Source of the DNA: Kutzneria buriramensis
GTDB taxonomy: Bacteria > Actinomycetota > Actinomycetes > Mycobacteriales > Pseudonocardiaceae
Direction: 5' to 3'
NCBI RefSeq assembly: GCF_043575855.1
Contig: NZ_CP144375.1
Location: 5,146,001-5,210,000 of the forward strand
DNA length: 64,000 bases
The position numbers and the translations under genes are program-made. The notes below the pieces were generated by a model. It did not search any database. It saw only the letters and a program-made list of their open reading frames with translations, and was not told where the DNA came from. This document shows positions 53,029 to 62,138 of the stretch, in pieces (within the stretch, counting starts at the first letter, position 1; every line of letters begins with the position of its first letter).

Positions 53029-53525
53029 GCACCTACGGCCGTCACGCGGCCTCGACCCTCCCTGCGTTTACGTCAAGCCCTGCCTCACGACACTGCTTAA
53101 CAGCTCGAGCAGTGGCGTCACCGCACTCGGCGGGACCGCCCCGTCCAGCTAGCTTACCGCCCGGTGGGGACGGACCACGGGACGGAAGTTCAGCGGTCGG
53201 CGGACGCCCGCCTCACGTGGCTCCCAACGGACGGGGTCGCGGTCGGGTTCCCCGACATGACGGGCGCCACGCCGGGGCCGTTCGGGGTGAACCGGCGCGG
53301 CGGCGGCCACGTACCTCCGGGAGCCGCTCTGCACCGGAAGAAGGAGGGCGCCCGGGTGCCAACGCCACCATCGGACTGAGCCTTTCGGCCCCCGAAAATG
53401 CCCCGTTCGGCGCAATAAGGGCCGGACCGGTCGTCCGGCTGATACCAGTAGGGCCCGCCACGTCGACGATCCGAGCAGGAAACGCGCCCACTGGGGGACG
53501 CCGACCAGGAGGTTCGCGCACCACC
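53029..53525. other. Divergent intergenic region between ftsH and the VWA gene (497 bp)
   Basis: I see no convincing gene here. Frames of 60-90 codons exist but lack homology and a plausible start context. The ftsH side has a minus-strand TTGACG (53085-53080) that may be a -35 element. The VWA side has AGGAGG at 53508-53513, thirteen to twelve bases before its ATG. No strong hairpin or palindrome stands out. Confidence 0.5.
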
Positions 53526-55241
53526 ATGTCTACGCCAACTGCATCCCACCGGTCCCCGTCCCGGCCCGGTCGAGGGAGGAAATGGCATTTCTTCCTGCCT
53601 CTTGTGGTCGCCGCGCTGGCCGTGGGCGGGGTGGTGGTCGCGAACACGGCCAATTCCGTGCGCTGTGCCGGCGAGGTGCCGCTGCGGGTCGCGGTGACGC
53701 CGAGCGCGGCGACGGCCGTGCAGTCGGTGGCCGACGCGTTCCAGCACGACCAGGCCGCGGTGAACGGCCAGTGCGTGAAGGTGTCCGTGGTCAGCGAGGG
53801 CTCGGCGGACGTGGTGCAGTCGCTGCCGACCCGGCCGATCGACCCGCCGGCGCTGTGGATCCCGGACTCGTCGCTGTGGGTGTCGACGGCGCAGGACGTG
53901 GACAGCAAGGACCCGGGCAACAGCCCGAAGCTGGCCGAGCACCCGTCGCTGGCGTCCTCGCCGCTGGTGGTGGCGGCCAGCACGGCGCAGGCGAACAAGC
54001 TGGGCTGGCCGAAGTCGCCGGTGAGCTGGCAGCGGCTGGTGACCGGGCAGACGCCGATCGCCATCGCGGACCCGGTGACCAACACCGAGGGCGTGGCCAC
54101 GCTGGGGCTGGCGCAGGGCCTGCTGCCGGCGCAGCCGAGCGGGCTGCCGCCGCAGGAGCTGATCGCCATCCTGCTGCGCCTGCGCAGCACGACGCTGAGC
54201 TCGGTGACCGACGGTTTCGCCAAGATCCGGCAGGACCCGGAGAACGCGATCCTGTTCACCACCACCGAGCAGTCGGTGGTGTCGCACAACGTGGACTCGG
54301 TGACCGCGTCGAAGGCGGTGGCGATCTATCCGGCCGAGGGCACGGTGCTGTTCGACTACCCGGTGGTGCGGGTGACGACCAGGGGCGAGGTCACCGGCAC
54401 CGACGGGGCGGCGGCCGCGTTCGAGCAGGAGCTGCGGTCGGCGCGGTCGGCGGGCATCTTCGCCGCAGCCGGGTTCCGTGACTCGAAGGGCGCCGCGTCG
54501 GCGACCTGGGGCGGCAAGGACGGTGTGCAGGCCGCGACCCCGCCACTGCTGCCGGCGCCGTCGGCGGCCCAGGTGAGCACGGTGCTGCGGGCGTGGAACG
54601 TGGTGCACCTGGACGGACGGACGCTGGCGGTGATCGACGTGTCCGGGTCGATGACCACGCCGATGCCGGATGGGCAGTCCCGGATCGAGGTGGCGCGCGA
54701 CGGCGCGCTGGCGGCGATGTCGCTGATGCCGGACAGCACGTACGTGGGGCTGTGGGCGTTCTCGCAGCAGCAGGGCCCGCCCAACGACTGGAAGGAGCTC
54801 GTGCCGCTGGGGCCGCTGGGCGGCACCGTGGGCGGCATCAGCCAGCGGTTCGCGCTCCAGCAGGCGGCGACATCGCTGCCGGCGCGGGTGAGGGGCGGGA
54901 CCGCGCTCTACGACACGGCGTTCGCGGCGTACGAGACGCTGCGGGACGACTTCGACCCGACCAAGGTGAACGCGGTCGTGCTGATCACCGACGGCAAGAA
55001 CGAGAAGCAGGGCGGGCTGGACCTCACCGGCCTGCTGAGCACGCTGCGGGCGCAGCAGGACTCGTCCAAGCCGGTGGAGGTGATCGGCATCGGGCTGGGG
55101 CCGGACGCCGACATGAACGCCCTCAACCAGATCGCGCAGGCCACCGGCGGCAAGGCCTACCAGGCGCAGGACGCGAACTCGTTCCGCGGCGTCCTGTTCG
55201 ACGCCTTGAGCCGACGTCCCTGCACGGGCAGCGGCTGTTGA
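53526..55241 (+). CDS. Membrane-anchored solute-binding/von Willebrand factor A fusion protein
   Basis: The 571-residue protein has a short cytoplasmic N-terminus and one membrane helix (FFLPLVVAALAVGGVVVANTA, about 22-42). A domain of about 300 residues follows that resembles family-1-like solute-binding proteins (VPLRVAVTPSAATAVQSVADAFQ, ADVVQSLPTRP, GVATLGLAQGLL). The C-terminal VWA domain (about 360-550) has a complete MIDAS: DVSGSM, a Thr in RGGTALYDT and Asp in ITDGKNEK. VWA domains bind protein partners through Mg2+. The job is unknown; extracytoplasmic adhesion or assembly is possible. It sits alone, opposite in direction, between ftsH and hpt. Confidence 0.85.
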   Translation: MSTPTASHRSPSRPGRGRKWHFFLPLVVAALAVGGVVVANTANSVRCAGEVPLRVAVTPSAATAVQSVADAFQHDQAAVNGQCVKVSVVSEGSADVVQSLPTRPIDPPALWIPDSSLWVSTAQDVDSKDPGNSPKLAEHPSLASSPLVVAASTAQANKLGWPKSPVSWQRLVTGQTPIAIADPVTNTEGVATLGLAQGLLPAQPSGLPPQELIAILLRLRSTTLSSVTDGFAKIRQDPENAILFTTTEQSVVSHNVDSVTASKAVAIYPAEGTVLFDYPVVRVTTRGEVTGTDGAAAAFEQELRSARSAGIFAAAGFRDSKGAASATWGGKDGVQAATPPLLPAPSAAQVSTVLRAWNVVHLDGRTLAVIDVSGSMTTPMPDGQSRIEVARDGALAAMSLMPDSTYVGLWAFSQQQGPPNDWKELVPLGPLGGTVGGISQRFALQQAATSLPARVRGGTALYDTAFAAYETLRDDFDPTKVNAVVLITDGKNEKQGGLDLTGLLSTLRAQQDSSKPVEVIGIGLGPDADMNALNQIAQATGGKAYQAQDANSFRGVLFDALSRRPCTGSGC

Positions 55242-55300
55242 GCTTTTGGCGCGCGTTCCGCGCGCCGGCTCGGCCGCCCACGAGGCCGGTGCCTTCCCTT

Positions 55301-55341
55301 GGCATTTCTCGATCGATGGAAAGACTCGATCGAGAAATGCC
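55301..55341. terminator. Perfect 16-bp hairpin between convergent VWA and hpt genes
   Basis: GGCATTTCTCGATCGA (55301-55316) and TCGATCGAGAAATGCC (55326-55341) form a perfect stem with a 9-base loop. It lies between the two convergent stops (55241 and 55387). It is AT-richer than other local terminators and has no T-run outside the stem. Confidence 0.75.
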
Positions 55342-55386
55342 CGCGGTCCAGGCACCGGCGGCGGCCTCGCGGGTCACCGACTCCGT

Positions 55387-55941
55387 TCAGCTGGAGTAGA
55401 CCGCCGGGTCCAGGGTGCCGATGTAGGGCAGGTCCCGGTAGCGCTCGGCGTAGTCGAGGCCGTAGCCGACGACGAACTCGTTGGGGATGTCGAAGCCGAC
55501 GTAGCGGACCGGCACGTCGACCTTGACGGCGTCGGGCTTGCGCAGCAGGGCGCACACCTCCAGCGACGCCGGCCGGCGCGAGGCCAGGTTCTTGAGCAGC
55601 CAGGACAGCGTCAGCCCGGAGTCGACGATGTCCTCGACGATGAGCACGTTGCGGCCGGCGATGTCCCGGTCGAGGTCCTTGAGGATGCGCACCACGCCCG
55701 AGGACGACGTGGAGGACCCGTAGGAACTGACGGCCATGAACTCCAGCTGGACGGGCACCGGGAGGGCCCGCGCCATGTCCGTCATGAACATCACCGCGCC
55801 CTTGAGCACGCCGACGAGCAACAGGTCGGAGCCGCCGTCGGCCGCGGGATGGTCCGCGGCGACCTGCTTGGCGAGTTCCTGGATCTTGTCGCTGATCTGC
55901 TGCTCGGTGATGAGCACGGAGGCGATGTCGCCCTCGTACAC
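55387..55941 (-). CDS. hpt: Hypoxanthine phosphoribosyltransferase
   Basis: The 184-residue purine-salvage enzyme makes IMP and GMP from hypoxanthine and guanine with PRPP. The PRPP-binding motif VLIVEDIVDSGLTLSWLL (about 99-116) and the preceding GVLKGAVMFMTDMAR loop are clear. VGFDIPNEFVVGYGLDYAERYRDLPYIG provides purine contacts near the C-terminus. It lies 40 bp downstream of tilS, the usual order in actinobacteria. Confidence 0.95.
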   Translation of the reverse strand: MYEGDIASVLITEQQISDKIQELAKQVAADHPAADGGSDLLLVGVLKGAVMFMTDMARALPVPVQLEFMAVSSYGSSTSSSGVVRILKDLDRDIAGRNVLIVEDIVDSGLTLSWLLKNLASRRPASLEVCALLRKPDAVKVDVPVRYVGFDIPNEFVVGYGLDYAERYRDLPYIGTLDPAVYSS

Positions 55942-55981
55942 GGGCAGCTTCCCCTCTTCCGGCCTGGATGCGCGCCCCTGG

Positions 55982-56992
55982 TCAGGGCGACGCTCGGTCT
56001 AGTTGCAGCCTGCCATGTGCGCGCTGTGCGACCAAGCCGCCGCGAAGCAACACGCCCCCCTGACCTCGCCATTCACCGATCAGTGCGTCGACGTCACGCA
56101 ACTGGGCGTCGGTGAGTTCGGTCACACCGCGTCGCCGGAGCCAGGTCCGCAGCACCCGCCGGCGGATCGCGGCCGGGGTACCGGCGAGCGCCTCGACCGC
56201 CAGCTCCGCCGGGTCTCCGACCAGCAGTTCGGCCGCGATCGCGTCCAGGGCGTCGTTGTCCTCCCGCAGCTGCGCCGCCGTGCGGGCCAGGGCGTCGGCG
56301 ACGCCGCCCCGCAGCACGTCCTCCAGCAGCGGCAGGACCTCCTGCCGCAGCCGGACCCGGGTGAAGGACGGGTCGGCGTTGTGCGGATCACTCCACCAGG
56401 TCAGCCCTTGGGCCGTGCAGGCGCGCTCCGTCTGGGCTCTTGTCACGGCCAGCAGCGGGCGGCCCCACGGCGGGTCCAGCGGCCGCATGCCGGCGATCGA
56501 GCGGGGGCCGGAGCCGCGGCCGAGGCCCAGCAGCACCGTCTCGGCTTGGTCGTCACGGGTGTGGCCGAGCAGCACGATCGCGTCCGGCGCCGGCAGGGCG
56601 CCGCGTAGCGCCGCGTAGCGGGCACGGCGGGCGGCTGCCTCCATGCCGCCCGGGCCGTCTACGTCGACCGTCAGGACCTGTGCGCGCAGGCCCAGGTCGG
56701 TGAGCTGGTCCGCCGCCACGGCCGCGACCTTGTCCGAGCCGGGTTGGAGGCCGTGGTCGACGATCAGTCCGTGCACGGTGAGGCCGAGGCGTCGGGACTG
56801 GTGCTGCGCCGCGGCCGCCAGCGCGAGCGAGTCCGCGCCGCCGGAGACCGCCACGGCCAGCTGCCCGTCGGCGAGGTGGCCGGCCTTGCGGGCGGTGGTG
56901 ATCAGGCGGCGTACCGCGGTGCGGACCGCCGACACCGCCTCGTCGGGACGCGCACTGTCCGCCACTCCAACCCCAACCAGCTCAGCCCCCAC
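55982..56992 (-). CDS. tilS: tRNA(Ile)-lysidine synthetase
   Basis: The 336-residue enzyme converts the AUA-anticodon C34 of tRNA-Ile to lysidine. The ATP-pyrophosphatase loop is SGGADS at residues 50-55, followed by VDHGLQPGSDKV, LLGHTRDDQAETVLLGLGRGSG and PLLAVTRAQTE. The C-terminal tRNA-binding region is short, as in actinobacterial TilS. The GTG start at 56990-56992 begins VGAELVGVGVADSA; a shorter start within the first 20 residues cannot be excluded. It is followed by hpt and preceded by the zincin gene. Confidence 0.94.
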   Translation of the reverse strand: MGAELVGVGVADSARPDEAVSAVRTAVRRLITTARKAGHLADGQLAVAVSGGADSLALAAAAQHQSRRLGLTVHGLIVDHGLQPGSDKVAAVAADQLTDLGLRAQVLTVDVDGPGGMEAAARRARYAALRGALPAPDAIVLLGHTRDDQAETVLLGLGRGSGPRSIAGMRPLDPPWGRPLLAVTRAQTERACTAQGLTWWSDPHNADPSFTRVRLRQEVLPLLEDVLRGGVADALARTAAQLREDNDALDAIAAELLVGDPAELAVEALAGTPAAIRRRVLRTWLRRRGVTELTDAQLRDVDALIGEWRGQGGVLLRGGLVAQRAHGRLQLDRASP

Positions 56993-57074
56993 CCGTCCCA
57001 GGGGGGCGACCCCGAAGCCAGTCTACCAGCGGCAACCCCTAGTCGATCTTGAAAACGGGGCGCCTGTGGACAAC

Positions 57075-58154
57075 TCAGGGCAGCACCCGGCGGAGCCAGG
57101 CGTCGGGGTCGGCGATCTCGGCGCGGGACGGCAGCGTCTCCGGCGACGTCCACACCTCGTTGAAGCCGTGCATGCCGACGGCATCCACAACGTGCCGCGT
57201 GAAGGCGGCGCCCTCGGCGTACTGGCGGATCTTCGCCTCGACGCCGAGCACCGCGCGCAGCACACGGTCCAGCACACCGCCGCCCTTGCGGCGCGCGGTG
57301 AACCGGGTCCGCAGCGTCGTCACGGACGGCACGACCACCGGCCCGACGGCGTCCATGACGTGGTCGGCGTGCCCCTCGAGCAGCGTCGACATGGCGACCA
57401 GCCGGTCGAGCACGGCTCGCTGTTCCGGCGACTGGATCAGCTCCATCAGCGCGGTCGGCCCGACCTCGGTGGGCCGCACCGACTTGAGCCGGTCGCGCGC
57501 CGAGCGGACCATCTCCGGGACGCGGGTGAACGCCCCGACCGCGGTGTCGTCCATGACGGACAGCAGCTGGCCGACCTGCCCGGAGAAGTAGTCCCGCAGC
57601 CACGGCACGGCGGTGAACTGCAACCGGTGCGTCACCTCGTGCAGGCAGACCCACATGCTGAAGTCGCTGGCGGGCACGTCCATCGCCTGCCGCGCGGCGA
57701 CGATGTTGGGCGCGACGAGCAGCAGCCGGCCGCCGCCGCCGAACGGGTCGTACTGGCCGAGCACCCGTGAGCTGAGGAACGCCAGCACCATGCCGGCCTG
57801 CACGCCCGCGGTGCCGGCGAGGACGCCGGCCAGCGGCCCGGGCACGGTCGCGGGCATCGCGCCCTCGGTGAGGATGGACAGGCCCTCGCTCGCGGCCCGC
57901 ACCCAGCCGTGCCGGTCGACGACCACGCCCTCATGCAGCGGCAGATCGGCGCCAAGGCCGGTCAACTCGCGCACGTGCAGCTCGGCCGTGCCGGTCATGT
58001 CGCGCAGCTCGCGCACGACGGCGTCGGCCTCGGCTCTGGGCACGGCGGGGCCGGACCGGATCAACCGCTGGGCGGTCGACGCGGCGACCGACCAGTCCAC
58101 CGGCGACGGAGCACCGCCGGCGGGCAGGGACCTGGCTGCGTTTCCCGCGTTCAC
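57075..58154 (-). CDS. Zinc-dependent metalloprotease-like protein (DUF2342/TIGR03624 type)
   Basis: The 359-residue protein carries the zincin motif HEVTH (H172-E173-H176) in WVCLHEVTHRLQF, and a later Glu in LLEGHADHVMDAVG that can be the third ligand. The region VDWSVAASTAQRLI at the N-terminus and the Rv3626c-like layout mark this actinobacterial family. The family was once annotated as F420-biosynthesis associated because of phylogenetic profile; the substrate is unknown. No signal peptide is visible. It is 82 bp upstream of tilS. Confidence 0.88.
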   Translation of the reverse strand: MNAGNAARSLPAGGAPSPVDWSVAASTAQRLIRSGPAVPRAEADAVVRELRDMTGTAELHVRELTGLGADLPLHEGVVVDRHGWVRAASEGLSILTEGAMPATVPGPLAGVLAGTAGVQAGMVLAFLSSRVLGQYDPFGGGGRLLLVAPNIVAARQAMDVPASDFSMWVCLHEVTHRLQFTAVPWLRDYFSGQVGQLLSVMDDTAVGAFTRVPEMVRSARDRLKSVRPTEVGPTALMELIQSPEQRAVLDRLVAMSTLLEGHADHVMDAVGPVVVPSVTTLRTRFTARRKGGGVLDRVLRAVLGVEAKIRQYAEGAAFTRHVVDAVGMHGFNEVWTSPETLPSRAEIADPDAWLRRVLP

Positions 58155-58199
58155 CCTGTCGACGCTACCTTGCGTGACGCGGTGATGGCAGCAGCCGAA

Positions 58200-61100
58200 T
58201 CAGCGGCATCCACATCCGCGCAGCGCCGCGGCCACGTCGTCCAGCGCGGCGCGGCCCTGGTCGATCTGGGATCCGTTGGACATCAGGGCGAACGCGAGCA
58301 CCTTGCCGTCGGTGTCCTGGACGATGCCGGCCAGCGTGTTCACCCCGTCTAGGGTGCCCGTCTTGGCCCGCACCCAGCCCTTGCCCGGCGCGGAGGTGGC
58401 GTCGTTGTAGCGGTCGGACAGGGTGCCGCTGCCGCCGGCGACCGGCAGCCCGATCAGCAGCGGCCGCAGCTTGGCCACCCGCGCGTCGTTGCCGCCCGCC
58501 GGGCCGGCGGCCACCGACATGATCGAGCCGAACAGCTTGGCCGGCACACGGTCCTGAGTGGACAGTCCGCTGCCGTCCATCATGGTCACACCGGACAGGT
58601 CGAAGTTGTTGCTGCGCAGGATGTTCAGCACCGAGCTGGCGCCGCCGGCGAACGTCGTCGGCGCGCCGGCCTGCTTGGCGACCTCGCGGCCGACGGCCTC
58701 GGCCATCACGTTGTCGGAGATCTGGAGCAGGTTGCTGATCATGTCCGTCAGCGGCGGCGACTGCACGCTGCCCAGCACCTTCGCGCCGGCCGGCGCGGTC
58801 GTCTTGGCCACCGAGTTGGGATCCGCGCCGAGCCGGCGGGCGAACTCCTTGGCCGCGTCGACGTCCGGCGTCGCCGTGCGGGGCGGTTCCGAGACCGTCG
58901 GCCGGCTGCGGCCGCCGTCCAGCATGAGCGGCGTGATCGGCGCGACCGAGCCACCGGCGATGTCGCTGGCCTCCCAGCCCGGGGCCATCGCGTCGCCGCT
59001 GTACCGGCTGGTGTCGAACAGGACCTTGTGGACGGCGCCGCCGGTCGCCTGCTTCACCTGGGCCACCAGGTCGTCCAGGTGGGCGGCGCCGGGGTAGACG
59101 CTCTCCTTGCCGTCCGGGAGGGACGACAGCGACGGGTCGCCGCCGCCGACGATGATCACGGTGTCGGGGTCGGGACCGGCGACCACCGTGGTGGTGAAGC
59201 GGAACTGCGGGTCCAGCGACAGCAGCGCCGCCGTCGTCGCGAGCAGCTTGCCGGACGAGGCGGGCGTCAGCGGCGTCGTGGAGTTGTGGTCCCACAACGT
59301 GGTTCCGGTCGCCGGGTCGATGACCGTGCCGGTCAGCGTGCCCAGTGCCGGCGATCCCGCCGGGCCCGCCAGCGCCGCGGCGATGCCCTCGGCGGACGGC
59401 GTCGGCGCGTTGGTGACGGGCTTCAGCAATTCCTCCGGTGCCGCGGGCGACGGTGGCGGCGCGGTCGGAATTGCCGTCGTCCCACCGAAACCGAGGGCCT
59501 GCACGACGCTCGGCGCGCCGAACCACACGCCGCAACCGACCGCCAGCACGACGACGATCGCCAGACCCACCAGCGCCGGCCTGCGGGACCGCCGCGGCGC
59601 TGGCACCTCCAGCGCGTCATCGTCGTGGTCACGGGGCGGTGGCGGCAGCTGCGGGGCCGGCTGGGGGACGTCATCGCCCAGCTCCGGACGTCCCGCAGCA
59701 GGCGGACGCGGCAGCTGCACCCGCACCGTCGGCGAATCGTCGCCACGCCGCGTGTCGACCGGGGCCGACATCTGGACCGTCGGCGGGTCGAGGCGAGCCC
59801 GGTCGTTGTCGACCGGCATCGTGATGGTGCTTTCGAGGCTCGTGACCGTGTCCTCGAGCGACGAGATGTCCGCCAGCCTCATCCGGATCGTCTCGGGTTC
59901 GCTGGCGACCGGCCTCGGCGGCGGTGGCGGCTGCCGGGGCGGCTGCTTCGCCGCCATCGGGGGCGACGGCGGGATCCGGGTCGGCGGCGCCTTCGGCGGC
60001 ATCGGCGGCCGCGGCCCGAGCGGCGGCGCGGTCGGGGCCTTCGCGGCCAGGCCCGGCGGCAGGGGGTTCCCCGTCGGCGGCCGGACGGGGGCCGACGGCG
60101 GGATGGCCGGCCCACCCGAGGGCGGCGTCGGCCTCGGTGGCTGGGCCGTCGGCGCCGGCTTCACGGGCGGCGGCGAGGAGATCGGCGGGGCCGAGGTGGG
60201 AGCCGGCTTGGTGGGCGGCAGCGGGGAGGTCGGCGCCGAGTCCGCGGGCGGCGGGGCTGGGGCAGGGATCGGCTTCGCGGGAGGCGTCGGCGCCGACTCG
60301 GTGGTGGGCGGCGCGGAGGCCAGCGAGGCCGACGTCGTGAGCGGTTTCGTGGTCGGCGCCGGCGGCGGGACCGGCAGCGGCTTCGTGACCGGGGTCGAGT
60401 CGGACGCCGGCTCGACCGGGGCCGGTTCGGGCGGCTCCGCGGCCGGAGTCTCCGGCTTGGTGATCGAGGCCGACGGTGGCTCGGCCGGCTCCGTGGGCGG
60501 CGTCGAGAACGACGAGGTCGGCTGCTCTGCGGGTGCCGAAGTCGGATCCGGCTCCGGGACCGGTGTCGGCAGGAAAGAGGTCGGCTGCTCGGACGGTGTC
60601 GTCAACGGCGACGTGATCGACTCCGCCGAGCTGTCGGCCGGGCTGGACGCCGTCGAGCTCGCGTCGGCCTCCGGCGCGTCGGTCGAGGTCGCCGTCGTCT
60701 CCACGGTCGGCGCCGGGGTCGGTGGCTCGTCCGACGCCAGGTCGTCGGCCTCAGCATCCGGAGCCGGCGTGGCCGAATCCGCCGCCGAGTCCGGTTCCGG
60801 ATCGGAATCCGGTTCCCGATCCGATTGCGGTTCCGGGTCCGAATCCGGTTCGACGTCCGAGTCCGACTCCAGGTCCGCGGCCGGCGCCGGCTGCGGCTCG
60901 GGGTCAGCGGCCGGTTCCGGGGCCTCGGCCTCCTGGGCGTTCGAGATCGGATCCGAGGTCGAGGCGTCATCCTCAGACGGGTCGGGGGTGGTGTCGTGAG
61001 TCGGTTCAGGTGCGGGCTCGGACTCGGTTTCCGCCGTCGGACCGGCCTCCGGCTCCGGCTCCGGAGCGCTCTCCGGCTCCGAATCGGCCGCCGCCTCCTG

Positions 61101-61388
61101 GGCGGCCGCCGGCTCCTCCACCTCGGGCTTCGCGGCCGAGAGGGGCTCCGGCTCGGCGTCGGCGTCCGGCTCGACCTCCGCGTCGGCCTCCGCCGCCGGG
61201 GCCTGGTCTGCGGTTTTCACCACATCAGGGGACGCGAGCTCGTCGGTCGGCCAGTCCGGCCCCCCGTTGTCGCCGTCGGCGGCCGGCCAGCCGACGCTCT
61301 CGCCCCCACCTGCGGCGACGGCCTGGTCCGGGGTACCGTCGGTCGGCTGGCTCGGCCAGCTCGGCGCCGGTTGGCCGGATTCGGGCAC
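58200..61388 (-). CDS. dacB: D-alanyl-D-alanine carboxypeptidase/endopeptidase DacB (PBP4 class) with very long N-terminal tail
   Basis: The 1062-residue protein ends in a complete peptidase S13 domain: SxxK as S711-S-G-K714 in TPASSGKLL, SxN as SDN in LLQISDNVMAE, and KTG in VRAKTGTLDG. This hydrolyses or cross-links peptidoglycan stem peptides outside the cell. A membrane helix (PALVGLAIVVVLAVGCGVWFG, about 603-625) precedes it. Residues 1-600 are low complexity: Glu/Asp/Pro/Ser/Ala-rich, then Pro-rich blocks such as PIPAPAPPPADSAPTSP, with a short motif TMPVDNDRARLDPPTVQM before the helix. The expected length is 450-550. GTG at 61388 has GAGGAGGA five bases upstream. It is divergent from ppa. 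Confidence 0.92.
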   Translation of the reverse strand: MPESGQPAPSWPSQPTDGTPDQAVAAGGGESVGWPAADGDNGGPDWPTDELASPDVVKTADQAPAAEADAEVEPDADAEPEPLSAAKPEVEEPAAAQEAAADSEPESAPEPEPEAGPTAETESEPAPEPTHDTTPDPSEDDASTSDPISNAQEAEAPEPAADPEPQPAPAADLESDSDVEPDSDPEPQSDREPDSDPEPDSAADSATPAPDAEADDLASDEPPTPAPTVETTATSTDAPEADASSTASSPADSSAESITSPLTTPSEQPTSFLPTPVPEPDPTSAPAEQPTSSFSTPPTEPAEPPSASITKPETPAAEPPEPAPVEPASDSTPVTKPLPVPPPAPTTKPLTTSASLASAPPTTESAPTPPAKPIPAPAPPPADSAPTSPLPPTKPAPTSAPPISSPPPVKPAPTAQPPRPTPPSGGPAIPPSAPVRPPTGNPLPPGLAAKAPTAPPLGPRPPMPPKAPPTRIPPSPPMAAKQPPRQPPPPPRPVASEPETIRMRLADISSLEDTVTSLESTITMPVDNDRARLDPPTVQMSAPVDTRRGDDSPTVRVQLPRPPAAGRPELGDDVPQPAPQLPPPPRDHDDDALEVPAPRRSRRPALVGLAIVVVLAVGCGVWFGAPSVVQALGFGGTTAIPTAPPPSPAAPEELLKPVTNAPTPSAEGIAAALAGPAGSPALGTLTGTVIDPATGTTLWDHNSTTPLTPASSGKLLATTAALLSLDPQFRFTTTVVAGPDPDTVIIVGGGDPSLSSLPDGKESVYPGAAHLDDLVAQVKQATGGAVHKVLFDTSRYSGDAMAPGWEASDIAGGSVAPITPLMLDGGRSRPTVSEPPRTATPDVDAAKEFARRLGADPNSVAKTTAPAGAKVLGSVQSPPLTDMISNLLQISDNVMAEAVGREVAKQAGAPTTFAGGASSVLNILRSNNFDLSGVTMMDGSGLSTQDRVPAKLFGSIMSVAAGPAGGNDARVAKLRPLLIGLPVAGGSGTLSDRYNDATSAPGKGWVRAKTGTLDGVNTLAGIVQDTDGKVLAFALMSNGSQIDQGRAALDDVAAALRGCGCR

Positions 61389-61568
61389 AGGGTCCTCCTC
61401 GACGGGCCCGTGACCACACGGACCAAGCTCACACAGCTCACCGGTCACATGGGTGCCGGAGACGCACGACTCGTGGTCCACACTAGTGGCGTTACGAGAG
61501 TGCCAACCCCGACGCAGCGCGCCGACCGTGGAGTGCGCCCGCGCAAAGAGGCGAAACGAGCGAGGACA

Positions 61569-62087
61569 GTGGAGTTCGACGTCACCATCGAGATCCCCAA
61601 GGGTGTGCGGAACAAGTACGAGGTCGATCACAAGACGGGCCGCATCCGGCTAGACCGGACGCTGTTCACGGCGACCCAGTACCCGGCCGACTACGGGTTC
61701 GTGGACGACACGCTCGGCGAGGACGGGGATCCGCTGGACGCCCTCGTGCTGGTCCAGGAGCCGACGTTCCCGGGCTGTCTGATCCGGGCCCGCACGATCG
61801 GCATGTTCCGGATGACCGACGAGAAGGGCGGCGACGACAAGCTGCTCTGCGTGCCCGCGGACGACCCGCGCTCGGAGCACCTGCGCGACATCCACCACCT
61901 CAACGAGTTCCACAAGCTGGAGATCCAGCACTTCTTCGAGGTGTACAAGGACCTGGAGCCGGGCAAGAGCGTGGAGGGCGCCACCTGGGTGGGCCGCGCC
62001 GAGGCCGAGGCCGAGGTGGAGCGCTCCTACCAGCGCTACCGCGACGCGATCGCCAACGGCAGCATCGAGCCGTTCGCGAAGCACTGA
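61569..62087 (+). CDS. ppa: Inorganic pyrophosphatase
   Basis: The 172-residue family I enzyme hydrolyses pyrophosphate. It has EFDVTIEIPKGVRNKYEVDHKTGRIRLDR, the substrate signature YPADYGFVDDTLGEDGDPLDALVL with catalytic Asps, and DDKLLCVPADDPR. Length and motifs are typical. The GTG at 61569-61571 follows GAGGA; in-frame upstream sequence lies in the antisense of dacB and is not coding. It is divergent from dacB, as in M. tuberculosis. Confidence 0.96.
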   Translation: MEFDVTIEIPKGVRNKYEVDHKTGRIRLDRTLFTATQYPADYGFVDDTLGEDGDPLDALVLVQEPTFPGCLIRARTIGMFRMTDEKGGDDKLLCVPADDPRSEHLRDIHHLNEFHKLEIQHFFEVYKDLEPGKSVEGATWVGRAEAEAEVERSYQRYRDAIANGSIEPFAKH

Positions 62088-62092
62088 ATCAC

Positions 62093-62128
62093 GGAAAGGG
62101 CCCCTCTCCGCGGAGAGGGGCCCTTTCC
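62093..62128. terminator. Terminator between ppa and the efflux gene
   Basis: A perfect palindrome of 36 bp with arms GGAAAGGGCCCCTCTCCG and CGGAGAGGGGCCCTTTCC starts 5 bp after the ppa stop. It serves the convergent ppa and MFS genes. Confidence 0.92.
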
Positions 62129-62138
62129 TATGGATCGA

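Noticed and set aside
53164..53379. Small plus-strand frame upstream of the VWA gene
   Set aside because: No ribosome-binding site, no homology and low-complexity composition.
59028..61568. Very long plus-strand open frame running into ppa
   Set aside because: The part before 61569 is antisense to the DacB tail and is Arg/Gly-rich nonsense; only the ppa portion is coding.
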